A stretch of DNA of 64,000 nt from Cornus controversa (lineage: Eukaryota > Streptophyta > Magnoliopsida > Cornales > Cornaceae), in NCBI GenBank assembly GCA_026545225.1, contig CM048847.1, forward strand, positions 1-64,000, in the 5' to 3' direction. This document shows positions 10,243 through 23,400 of this stretch, piece by piece (positions within the stretch are counted from its first letter, which is position 1; every line of letters begins with the position of its first letter). A program made the translations under genes and the position numbers. Under the pieces are notes generated by a model. It worked only from the letters and a program-made list of their open reading frames with translations, had not been told where the DNA came from and ran no database searches.

Positions 10243-13186
10243 TTTCAGTTGTTCTGATTCAAAAACCCCATTACTTGAGAAGTTGTGTCATAATCAGAAT
10301 CGTAAGTTTCTTTTTTCCAAATTAGACCATCAAAGCATCCAAAAGAAGTGACGAACCTGTCAATCCGATCTTCATCACAACCGTATGGTGCTTTGTTCCA
10401 AATTCGACCGTTTCGACATCTAAAGGAAACAATTTGCAAGCTACCAACCATTTTAAACTTGTTTCATTTGAGTTGTTATGATTAGAAAACCACATTCCAA
10501 GAGAAGTCGTGCCATAATAGTAATCGTACGCTGCTTTTTTCTAAATGAAACCATCAAAGCGTCCCAAAGAAACGACGAGCATGTCGATCCGATCTTCATC
10601 CATGTCTGTTTGAGTTGTTCTGAGTCGAAAGAACTATTGCTTGCAATAATCAGGCATGACGACAACCGTATGGCGCTTTGTGCTAGAATTGACCATCTGG
10701 ATGTCCAGAAAAATAGAGAATGACAACAACGGTTTCGAACTTGTTTCGTTTGACCTGTCCTGATTCGAAAAGTCCAATCCACGTGAAATCGTGCCATACC
10801 TAGAATTATACGTTGCTTTATGCCAAATTCAACCGTCAGGACGTCCTGAATCGAAAAGAGTAATTCCATGCTGCACCCATGAATGATCACAACCGTATGG
10901 TGCTCTATGCCAACTTCAACCATCTGGACAAGTAAAAGAAACAATTCCCAAGCTATCGAGGATTTTAAACAAGTTTTGTTTGAGTTGTTCTGATTCAAAA
11001 ACCCATTCCTTGAGAAGTCGTGCCATAATCAGAATCGTAAGTTTCTTTTTTCCAAATTAGACCATCAAAGCATCCAAAAGAAGTGACGAACATGTCAATC
11101 CGATCTTCATCACAATCGTATGGTGCTTTGTTCCAAATTCGACCGTTTGGACATCTGAAGGAAACAATTTGTAAGCTACCAACCATTTTAAACTTGTTTC
11201 ATTTGAGTTGTTTTGATTAGAAAACCACATTCCAAGCGAAGTCTTGCCATAATATTAATCGTACGCTACTTTTTTCTAAATGAAACCATCAAAGGGTCCC
11301 AAAGAAACGACGAGCATGTCGATCCGATCTTCATCCATGTTTGTTTGAGTTGTTCTGAGTCAAAAAGAACAATTCCTTGCAATAACCAGGCATGACCACA
11401 ACCGTATGGCGCTTTGTGCTAGAATTGACCATCTGGATGTCCAGAAGAATAGAGAATGACAACAACGGTTTTGAACTTGTTTCGTTTGACCTGTCCTGAT
11501 TCGAAAAGTCCAATCCACGTGAAATCGTGCCATACATAGAATTATACGTTGCTTTATGCCTAATTCGACCGTGAGGACGTCCTGAATCGAAAAGAGTAAT
11601 TCCTTGCTGCACTCATGAATGATCACAACCGTATGGTGCTCTATGCCAACTTCAACCATCTGGACAAGTAAAAGAAACAATTCCCAAGCTATCGATGATT
11701 TTAAACAAGTTTAGTTTCAGTTGTTCTGATTCAAAAACCCCATTGCTTGAGAAGTTGTGTCATAATCAGAATCGTAAGTTTCTTTTTTCCAAATTAGACC
11801 ATCAAAGCATCCAAAAGAAGTGACGAACCTGTCAATCCGATCTTCATCACAACCGTATGGTGCTTTGTTCCAAATTCGACCGTTTCGACATCTAAAGGAA
11901 ACAATTTGCAAGCTACCAACCATTTTAAACTTGTTTCATTTGAGTTGTTATGATTAGAAAACCACATTCCAAGAGAAGTCGTGCCATAATAGTAATCGTA
12001 CGCTGCTTTTTTCTAAATGAAACCATCAAAGCGTCCCAAAGAAACGACGAGCATGTCGATCCGATCTTCATCCATGTCTGTTTGAGTTGTTCTGAGTCGA
12101 AAGAACTATTGCTTGCAATAATCAGGCATGACGACAACCGTATGGCGCTTTGTGCTAGAATTGACCATCTGGATGTCCAGAAAAATAGAGAATGACAACA
12201 ACGGTTTCGAACTTGTTTCGTTTGACTTGTCCTGATTCGAAAAGTCCAATCCACGTGAAATCGTGCCATACCTAGAATTATACGTTGCTTTATGCCAAAT
12301 TCAACCGTCAGGACGTCCTGAATCGAAAAGAGTAATTCCATGCTGCACCCATGAATGATCACAACCGTATGGTGCTCTATGCCAACTTCAACCATCTGGA
12401 CAAGTAAAAGAAACAATTCCCAAGCTATCGAGGATTTTAAACAAGTTTTGTTTGAGTTGTTCTGATTCAAAAACCCATTCCTTGAGAAGTCGTGCCATAA
12501 TCAGAATCGTAAGTTTCTTTTTTCCAAATTAGACCATCAAAGCATCCAAAAGAAGTGACGAACATGTCAATCCGATCTTCATCACAATCGTATGGTGCTT
12601 TGTTCCAAATTCGACCGTTTGGACATCTGAAGGAAACAATTTGTAAGCTACCAACCATTTTAAACTTGTTTCATTTGAGTTGTTTTGATTAGAAAACCAC
12701 ATTCCAAGCGAAGTCTTGCCATAATATTAATCGTACGCTACTTTTTTCTAAATGAAACCATCAAAGGGTCCCAAAGAAACGACGAGCATGTCGATCCGAT
12801 CTTCATCCATGTTTGTTTGAGTTGTTCTGAGTCAAAAAGAACAATTCCTTGCAATAACCAGGCATGACCACAACCGTATGGCGCTTTGTGCTAGAATTGA
12901 CCATCTGGATGTCCAGAAGAATAGAGAATGACAACAACGGTTTTGAACTTGTTTCGTTTGACCTGTCCTGATTCGAAAAGTCCAATCCACGTGAAATCGT
13001 GCCATACATAGAATTATACGTTGCTTTATGCCTAATTCGACCGTGAGGACGTCCTGAATCGAAAAGAGTAATTCCTTGCTGCACTCATGAATGATCACAA
13101 CCGTATGGTGCTCTATGCCAACTTCAACCATCTGGACAAGTAAAAGAAACAATTCCCAAGCTATCGATGATTTTAAACAAGTTTAG

Positions 13187-14603
13187 TTTCAGTTGTTCTG
13201 ATTCAAAAACCCCATTGCTTGAGAAGTTGTGTCATAATCAGAATCGTAAGTTTCTTTTTTCCAAATTAGACCATCAAAGCATCCAAAAGAAGTGACGAAC
13301 CTGTCAATCTAAAGGAAACAATTTGCAAGCTACCAACCATTTTAAACTTGTTTCATTTGAGTTGTTATGATTAGAAAACCACATTCCAAGAGAAGTCGTG
13401 CCATAATAGTAATCGTACGCTGCTTTTTTCTAAATGAAACCATCAAAGCGTCCCAAAGAAACGACGAGCATGTCGATCCGATCTTCATCCATGTCTGTTT
13501 GAGTTGTTCTGAGTCGAAAGAACTATTGCTTGCAATAATCAGGCATGACGACAACCGTATGGCGCTTTGTGCTAGAATTGACCATCTGGATGTCCAGAAA
13601 AATAGAGAATGACAACAACGGTTTCGAACTTGTTTCGTTTGACCTGTCCTGATTCGAAAAGTCCAATCCACGTGAAATCGTGCCATACCTAGAATTATAC
13701 GTTGCTTTATGCCAAATTCAACCGTCAGGACGTCCTGAATCGAAAAGAGTAATTCCATGCTGCACCCATGAATGATCACAACCGTATGGTGCTCTATGCC
13801 AACTTCAACCATCTGGACAAGTAAAAGAAACAATTCCCAAGCTATCGAGGATTTTAAACAAGTTTTGTTTGAGTTGTTCTGATTCAAAAACCCATTCCTT
13901 GAGAAGTCGTGCCATAATCAGAATCGTAAGTTTCTTTTTTCCAAATTAGACCATCAAAGCATCCAAAAGAAGTGACGAACATGTCAATCCGATCTTCATC
14001 ACAATCGTATGGTGCTTTGTTCCAAATTCGACCGTTTGGACATCTGAAGGAAACAATTTGTAAGCTACCAACCATTTTAAACTTGTTTCATTTGAGTTGT
14101 TTTGATTAGAAAACCACATTCCAAGCGAAGTCTTGCCATAATATTAATCGTACGCTACTTTTTTCTAAATGAAACCATCAAAGGGTCCCAAAGAAACGAC
14201 GAGCATGTCGATCCGATCTTCATCCATGTTTGTTTGAGTTGTTCTGAGTCAAAAAGAACAATTCCTTGCAATAACCAGGCATGACCACAACCGTATGGCG
14301 CTTTGTGCTAGAATTGACCATCTGGATGTCCAGAAGAATAGAGAATGACAACAACGGTTTTGAACTTGTTTCGTTTGACCTGTCCTGATTCGAAAAGTCC
14401 AATCCACGTGAAATCGTGCCATACATAGAATTATACGTTGCTTTATGCCTAATTCGACCGTGAGGACGTCCTGAATCGAAAAGAGTAATTCCTTGCTGCA
14501 CTCATGAATGATCACAACCGTATGGTGCTCTATGCCAACTTCAACCATCTGGACAAGTAAAAGAAACAATTCCCAAGCTATCGATGATTTTAAACAAGTT
14601 TAA
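13187..14603. repeat. HOR with 55-bp deletion, copy 3 (1417 bp)
   Basis: Same junction at 13309/13310, another 4361 bp on. The following unit (14604) has the linked G-to-A change plus a private G-to-A just upstream, where TTTAATTTC replaces TTTAGTTTC. Confidence 0.95.
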
Positions 14604-16075
14604 TTTCAGTTGTTCTGATTCAAAAACCCCATTACTTGAGAAGTTGTGTCATAATCAGAATCGTAAGTTTCTTTTTTCCAAATTAGACCATCAAAGCATC
14701 CAAAAGAAGTGACGAACCTGTCAATCCGATCTTCATCACAACCGTATGGTGCTTTGTTCCAAATTCGACCGTTTCGACATCTAAAGGAAACAATTTGCAA
14801 GCTACCAACCATTTTAAACTTGTTTCATTTGAGTTGTTATGATTAGAAAACCACATTCCAAGAGAAGTCGTGCCATAATAGTAATCGTACGCTGCTTTTT
14901 TCTAAATGAAACCATCAAAGCGTCCCAAAGAAACGACGAGCATGTCGATCCGATCTTCATCCATGTCTGTTTGAGTTGTTCTGAGTCGAAAGAACTATTG
15001 CTTGCAATAATCAGGCATGACGACAACCGTATGGCGCTTTGTGCTAGAATTGACCATCTGGATGTCCAGAAAAATAGAGAATGACAACAACGGTTTCGAA
15101 CTTGTTTCGTTTGACCTGTCCTGATTCGAAAAGTCCAATCCACGTGAAATCGTGCCATACCTAGAATTATACGTTGCTTTATGCCAAATTCAACCGTCAG
15201 GACGTCCTGAATCGAAAAGAGTAATTCCATGCTGCACCCATGAATGATCACAACCGTATGGTGCTCTATGCCAACTTCAACCATCTGGACAAGTAAAAGA
15301 AACAATTCCCAAGCTATCGAGGATTTTAAACAAGTTTTGTTTGAGTTGTTCTGATTCAAAAACCCATTCCTTGAGAAGTCGTGCCATAATCAGAATCGTA
15401 AGTTTCTTTTTTCCAAATTAGACCATCAAAGCATCCAAAAGAAGTGACGAACATGTCAATCCGATCTTCATCACAATCGTATGGTGCTTTGTTCCAAATT
15501 CGACCGTTTGGACATCTGAAGGAAACAATTTGTAAGCTACCAACCATTTTAAACTTGTTTCATTTGAGTTGTTTTGATTAGAAAACCACATTCCAAGCGA
15601 AGTCTTGCCATAATATTAATCGTACGCTACTTTTTTCTAAATGAAACCATCAAAGGGTCCCAAAGAAACGACGAGCATGTCGATCCGATCTTCATCCATG
15701 TTTGTTTGAGTTGTTCTGAGTCAAAAAGAACAATTCCTTGCAATAACCAGGCATGACCACAACCGTATGGCGCTTTGTGCTAGAATTGACCATCTGGATG
15801 TCCAGAAGAATAGAGAATGACAACAACGGTTTTGAACTTGTTTCGTTTGACCTGTCCTGATTCGAAAAGTCCAATCCACGTGAAATCGTGCCATACATAG
15901 AATTATACGTTGCTTTATGCCTAATTCGACCGTGAGGACGTCCTGAATCGAAAAGAGTAATTCCTTGCTGCACTCATGAATGATCACAACCGTATGGTGC
16001 TCTATGCCAACTTCAACCATCTGGACAAGTAAAAGAAACAATTCCCAAGCTATCGATGATTTTAAACAAGTTTAG

Positions 16076-17492
16076 TTTCAGTTGTTCTGATTCAAAAACC
16101 CCATTGCTTGAGAAGTTGTGTCATAATCAGAATCGTAAGTTTCTTTTTTCCAAATTAGACCATCAAAGCATCCAAAAGAAGTGACGAACCTGTCAATCTA
16201 AAGGAAACAATTTGCAAGCTACCAACCATTTTAAACTTGTTTCATTTGAGTTGTTATGATTAGAAAACCACATTCCAAGAGAAGTCGTGCCATAATAGTA
16301 ATCGTACGCTGCTTTTTTCTAAATGAAACCATCAAAGCGTCCCAAAGAAACGACGAGCATGTCGATCCGATCTTCATCCATGTCTGTTTGAGTTGTTCTG
16401 AGTCGAAAGAACTATTGCTTGCAATAATCAGGCATGACGACAACCGTATGGCGCTTTGTGCTAGAATTGACCATCTGGATGTCCAGAAAAATAGAGAATG
16501 ACAACAACGGTTTCGAACTTGTTTCGTTTGACCTGTCCTGATTCGAAAAGTCCAATCCACGTGAAATCGTGCCATACCTAGAATTATACGTTGCTTTATG
16601 CCAAATTCAACCGTCAGGACGTCCTGAATCGAAAAGAGTAATTCCATGCTGCACCCATGAATGATCACAACCGTATGGTGCTCTATGCCAACTTCAACCA
16701 TCTGGACAAGTAAAAGAAACAATTCCCAAGCTATCGAGGATTTTAAACAAGTTTTGTTTGAGTTGTTCTGATTCAAAAACCCATTCCTTGAGAAGTCGTG
16801 CCATAATCAGAATCGTAAGTTTCTTTTTTCCAAATTAGACCATCAAAGCATCCAAAAGAAGTGACGAACATGTCAATCCGATCTTCATCACAATCGTATG
16901 GTGCTTTGTTCCAAATTCGACCGTTTGGACATCTGAAGGAAACAATTTGTAAGCTACCAACCATTTTAAACTTGTTTCATTTGAGTTGTTTTGATTAGAA
17001 AACCACATTCCAAGCGAAGTCTTGCCATAATATTAATCGTACGCTACTTTTTTCTAAATGAAACCATCAAAGGGTCCCAAAGAAACGACGAGCATGTCGA
17101 TCCGATCTTCATCCATGTTTGTTTGAGTTGTTCTGAGTCAAAAAGAACAATTCCTTGCAATAACCAGGCATGACCACAACCGTATGGCGCTTTGTGCTAG
17201 AATTGACCATCTGGATGTCCAGAAGAATAGAGAATGACAACAACGGTTTTGAACTTGTTTCGTTTGACCTGTCCTGATTCGAAAAGTCCAATCCACGTGA
17301 AATCGTGCCATACATAGAATTATACGTTGCTTTATGCCTAATTCGACCGTGAGGACGTCCTGAATCGAAAAGAGTAATTCCTTGCTGCACTCATGAATGA
17401 TCACAACCGTATGGTGCTCTATGCCAACTTCAACCATCTGGACAAGTAAAAGAAACAATTCCCAAGCTATCGATGATTTTAAACAAGTTTAG
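16076..17492. repeat. HOR with 55-bp deletion, copy 4 (1417 bp)
   Basis: Same junction at 16198/16199, but only 2889 bp after copy 3, so here the three-HOR block has lost one unit. The unit at 17493 again carries the linked substitution. No further copies of the deletion are seen to the right. Confidence 0.95.
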
Positions 17493-20400
17493 TTTCAGTT
17501 GTTCTGATTCAAAAACCCCATTACTTGAGAAGTTGTGTCATAATCAGAATCGTAAGTTTCTTTTTTCCAAATTAGACCATCAAAGCATCCAAAAGAAGTG
17601 ACGAACCTGTCAATCCGATCTTCATCACAACCGTATGGTGCTTTGTTCCAAATTCGACCGTTTCGACATCTAAAGGAAACAATTTGCAAGCTACCAACCA
17701 TTTTAAACTTGTTTCATTTGAGTTGTTATGATTAGAAAACCACATTCCAAGAGAAGTCGTGCCATAATAGTAATCGTACGCTGCTTTTTTCTAAATGAAA
17801 CCATCAAAGCGTCCCAAAGAAACGACGAGCATGTCGATCCGATCTTCATCCATGTCTGTTTGAGTTGTTCTGAGTCGAAAGAACTATTGCTTGCAATAAT
17901 CAGGCATGACGACAACCGTATGGCGCTTTGTGCTAGAATTGACCATCTGGATGTCCAGAAAAATAGAGAATGACAACAACGGTTTCGAACTTGTTTCGTT
18001 TGACCTGTCCTGATTCGAAAAGTCCAATCCACGTGAAATCGTGCCATACCTAGAATTATACGTTGCTTTATGCCAAATTCAACCGTCAGGACGTCCTGAA
18101 TCGAAAAGAGTAATTCCATGCTGCACCCATGAATGATCACAACCGTATGGTGCTCTATGCCAACTTCAACCATCTGGACAAGTAAAAGAAACAATTCCCA
18201 AGCTATCGAGGATTTTAAACAAGTTTTGTTTGAGTTGTTCTGATTCAAAAACCCATTCCTTGAGAAGTCGTGCCATAATCAGAATCGTAAGTTTCTTTTT
18301 TCCAAATTAGACCATCAAAGCATCCAAAAGAAGTGACGAACATGTCAATCCGATCTTCATCACAATCGTATGGTGCTTTGTTCCAAATTCGACCGTTTGG
18401 ACATCTGAAGGAAACAATTTGTAAGCTACCAACCATTTTAAACTTGTTTCATTTGAGTTGTTTTGATTAGAAAACCACATTCCAAGCGAAGTCTTGCCAT
18501 AATATTAATCGTACGCTACTTTTTTCTAAATGAAACCATCAAAGGGTCCCAAAGAAACGACGAGCATGTCGATCCGATCTTCATCCATGTTTGTTTGAGT
18601 TGTTCTGAGTCAAAAAGAACAATTCCTTGCAATAACCAGGCATGACCACAACCGTATGGCGCTTTGTGCTAGAATTGACCATCTGGATGTCCAGAAGAAT
18701 AGAGAATGACAACAACGGTTTTGAACTTGTTTCGTTTGACCTGTCCTGATTCGAAAAGTCCAATCCACGTGAAATCGTGCCATACATAGAATTATACGTT
18801 GCTTTATGCCTAATTCGACCGTGAGGACGTCCTGAATCGAAAAGAGTAATTCCTTGCTGCACTCATGAATGATCACAACCGTATGGTGCTCTATGCCAAC
18901 TTCAACCATCTGGACAAGTAAAAGAAACAATTCCCAAGCTATCGATGATTTTAAACAAGTTTAGTTTCAGTTGTTCTGATTCAAAAACCCCATTGCTTGA
19001 GAAGTTGTGTCATAATCAGAATCGTAAGTTTCTTTTTTCCAAATTAGACCATCAAAGCATCCAAAAGAAGTGACGAACCTGTCAATCCGATCTTCATCAC
19101 AACCGTATGGTGCTTTGTTCCAAATTCGACCGTTTCGACATCTAAAGGAAACAATTTGCAAGCTACCAACCATTTTAAACTTGTTTCATTTGAGTTGTTA
19201 TGATTAGAAAACCACATTCCAAGAGAAGTCGTGCCATAATAGTAATCGTACGCTGCTTTTTTCTAAATGAAACCATCAAAGCGTCCCAAAGAAACGACGA
19301 GCATGTCGATCCGATCTTCATCCATGTCTGTTTGAGTTGTTCTGAGTCGAAAGAACTATTGCTTGCAATAATCAGGCATGACGACAACCGTATGGCGCTT
19401 TGTGCTAGAATTGACCATCTGGATGTCCAGAAAAATAGAGAATGACAACAACGGTTTCGAACTTGTTTCGTTTGACCTGTCCTGATTCGAAAAGTCCAAT
19501 CCACGTGAAATCGTGCCATACCTAGAATTATACGTTGCTTTATGCCAAATTCAACCGTCAGGACGTCCTGAATCGAAAAGAGTAATTCCATGCTGCACCC
19601 ATGAATGATCACAACCGTATGGTGCTCTATGCCAACTTCAACCATCTGGACAAGTAAAAGAAACAATTCCCAAGCTATCGAGGATTTTAAACAAGTTTTG
19701 TTTGAGTTGTTCTGATTCAAAAACCCATTCCTTGAGAAGTCGTGCCATAATCAGAATCGTAAGTTTCTTTTTTCCAAATTAGACCATCAAAGCATCCAAA
19801 AGAAGTGACGAACATGTCAATCCGATCTTCATCACAATCGTATGGTGCTTTGTTCCAAATTCGACCGTTTGGACATCTGAAGGAAACAATTTGTAAGCTA
19901 CCAACCATTTTAAACTTGTTTCATTTGAGTTGTTTTGATTAGAAAACCACATTCCAAGCGAAGTCTTGCCATAATATTAATCGTACGCTACTTTTTTCTA
20001 AATGAAACCATCAAAGGGTCCCAAAGAAACGACGAGCATGTCGATCCGATCTTCATCCATGTTTGTTTGAGTTGTTCTGAGTCAAAAAGAACAATTCCTT
20101 GCAATAACCAGGCATGACCACAACCGTATGGCGCTTTGTGCTAGAATTGACCATCTGGATGTCCAGAAGAATAGAGAATGACAACAACGGTTTTGAACTT
20201 GTTTCGTTTGACCTGTCCTGATTCGAAAAGTCCAATCCACGTGAAATCGTGCCATACATAGAATTATACGTTGCTTTATGCCTAATTCGACCGTGAGGAC
20301 GTCCTGAATCGAAAAGAGTAATTCCTTGCTGCACTCATGAATGATCACAACCGTATGGTGCTCTATGCCAACTTCAACCATCTGGACAAGTAAAAGAAAC

Positions 20401-23400
20401 AATTCCCAAGCTATCGATGATTTTAAACAAGTTTAGTTTCAGTTGTTCTGATTCAAAAACCCCATTGCTTGAGAAGTTGTGTCATAATCAGAATCGTAAG
20501 TTTCTTTTTTCCAAATTAGACCATCAAAGCATCCAAAAGAAGTGACGAACCTGTCAATCCGATCTTCATCACAACCGTATGGTGCTTTGTTCCAAATTCG
20601 ACCGTTTCGACATCTAAAGGAAACAATTTGCAAGCTACCAACCATTTTAAACTTGTTTCATTTGAGTTGTTATGATTAGAAAACCACATTCCAAGAGAAG
20701 TCGTGCCATAATAGTAATCGTACGCTGCTTTTTTCTAAATGAAACCATCAAAGCGTCCCAAAGAAACGACGAGCATGTCGATCCGATCTTCATCCATGTC
20801 TGTTTGAGTTGTTCTGAGTCGAAAGAACTATTGCTTGCAATAATCAGGCATGACGACAACCGTATGGCGCTTTGTGCTAGAATTGACCATCTGGATGTCC
20901 AGAAAAATAGAGAATGACAACAACGGTTTCGAACTTGTTTCGTTTGACTTGTCCTGATTCGAAAAGTCCAATCCACGTGAAATCGTGCCATACCTAGAAT
21001 TATACGTTGCTTTATGCCAAATTCAACCGTCAGGACGTCCTGAATCGAAAAGAGTAATTCCATGCTGCACCCATGAATGATCACAACCGTATGGTGCTCT
21101 ATGCCAACTTCAACCATCTGGACAAGTAAAAGAAACAATTCCCAAGCTATCGAGGATTTTAAACAAGTTTTGTTTGAGTTGTTCTGATTCAAAAACCCAT
21201 TCCTTGAGAAGTCGTGCCATAATCAGAATCGTAAGTTTCTTTTTTCCAAATTAGACCATCAAAGCATCCAAAAGAAGTGACGAACATGTCAATCCGATCT
21301 TCATCACAATCGTATGGTGCTTTGTTCCAAATTCGACCGTTTGGACATCTGAAGGAAACAATTTGTAAGCTACCAACCATTTTAAACTTGTTTCATTTGA
21401 GTTGTTTTGATTAGAAAACCACATTCCAAGCGAAGTCTTGCCATAATATTAATCGTACGCTACTTTTTTCTAAATGAAACCATCAAAGGGTCCCAAAGAA
21501 ACGACGAGCATGTCGATCCGATCTTCATCCATGTTTGTTTGAGTTGTTCTGAGTCAAAAAGAACAATTCCTTGCAATAACCAGGCATGACCACAACCGTA
21601 TGGCGCTTTGTGCTAGAATTGACCATCTGGATGTCCAGAAGAATAGAGAATGACAACAACGGTTTTGAACTTGTTTCGTTTGACCTGTCCTGATTCGAAA
21701 AGTCCAATCCACGTGAAATCGTGCCATACATAGAATTATACGTTGCTTTATGCCTAATTCGACCGTGAGGACGTCCTGAATCGAAAAGAGTAATTCCTTG
21801 CTGCACTCATGAATGATCACAACCGTATGGTGCTCTATGCCAACTTCAACCATCTGGACAAGTAAAAGAAACAATTCCCAAGCTATCGATGATTTTAAAC
21901 AAGTTTAGTTTCAGTTGTTCTGATTCAAAAACCCCATTGCTTGAGAAGTTGTGTCATAATCAGAATCGTAAGTTTCTTTTTTCCAAATTAGACCATCAAA
22001 GCATCCAAAAGAAGTGACGAACCTGTCAATCCGATCTTCATCACAACCGTATGGTGCTTTGTTCCAAATTCGACCGTTTCGACATCTAAAGGAAACAATT
22101 TGCAAGCTACCAACCATTTTAAACTTGTTTCATTTGAGTTGTTATGATTAGAAAACCACATTCCAAGAGAAGTCGTGCCATAATAGTAATCGTACGCTGC
22201 TTTTTTCTAAATGAAACCATCAAAGCGTCCCAAAGAAACGACGAGCATGTCGATCCGATCTTCATCCATGTCTGTTTGAGTTGTTCTGAGTCGAAAGAAC
22301 TATTGCTTGCAATAATCAGGCATGACGACAACCGTATGGCGCTTTGTGCTAGAATTGACCATCTGGATGTCCAGAAAAATAGAGAATGACAACAACGGTT
22401 TCGAACTTGTTTCGTTTGACCTGTCCTGATTCGAAAAGTCCAATCCACGTGAAATCGTGCCATACCTAGAATTATACGTTGCTTTATGCCAAATTCAACC
22501 GTCAGGACGTCCTGAATCGAAAAGAGTAATTCCATGCTGCACCCATGAATGATCACAACCGTATGGTGCTCTATGCCAACTTCAACCATCTGGACAAGTA
22601 AAAGAAACAATTCCCAAGCTATCGAGGATTTTAAACAAGTTTTGTTTGAGTTGTTCTGATTCAAAAACCCATTCCTTGAGAAGTCGTGCCATAATCAGAA
22701 TCGTAAGTTTCTTTTTTCCAAATTAGACCATCAAAGCATCCAAAAGAAGTGACGAACATGTCAATCCGATCTTCATCACAATCGTATGGTGCTTTGTTCC
22801 AAATTCGACCGTTTGGACATCTGAAGGAAACAATTTGTAAGCTACCAACCATTTTAAACTTGTTTCATTTGAGTTGTTTTGATTAGAAAACCACATTCCA
22901 AGCGAAGTCTTGCCATAATATTAATCGTACGCTACTTTTTTCTAAATGAAACCATCAAAGGGTCCCAAAGAAACGACGAGCATGTCGATCCGATCTTCAT
23001 CCATGTTTGTTTGAGTTGTTCTGAGTCAAAAAGAACAATTCCTTGCAATAACCAGGCATGACCACAACCGTATGGCGCTTTGTGCTAGAATTGACCATCT
23101 GGATGTCCAGAAGAATAGAGAATGACAACAACGGTTTTGAACTTGTTTCGTTTGACCTGTCCTGATTCGAAAAGTCCAATCCACGTGAAATCGTGCCATA
23201 CATAGAATTATACGTTGCTTTATGCCTAATTCGACCGTGAGGACGTCCTGAATCGAAAAGAGTAATTCCTTGCTGCACTCATGAATGATCACAACCGTAT
23301 GGTGCTCTATGCCAACTTCAACCATCTGGACAAGTAAAAGAAACAATTCCCAAGCTATCGATGATTTTAAACAAGTTTAGTTTCAGTTGTTCTGATTCAA

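Larger units (their letters stand above)
4465..13186. repeat. Two tandem copies of a 4361-bp super-repeat (three HORs each)
   Basis: Blocks 4465-8825 and 8826-13186 each contain, in order, a 1417-bp deletion unit, a unit with the G-to-A marker, and a unit with the C-to-T marker that changes TTGACCTGTCC to TTGACTTGTCC. The marker order and spacing repeat exactly. Partial derivatives follow: deletion plus G-to-A units at 13187-16075, then deletion, G-to-A, plain and C-to-T units at 16076-21908. This is a third level of tandem organisation above the 736-bp and 1472-bp levels and must be the most recent. Confidence 0.9.
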
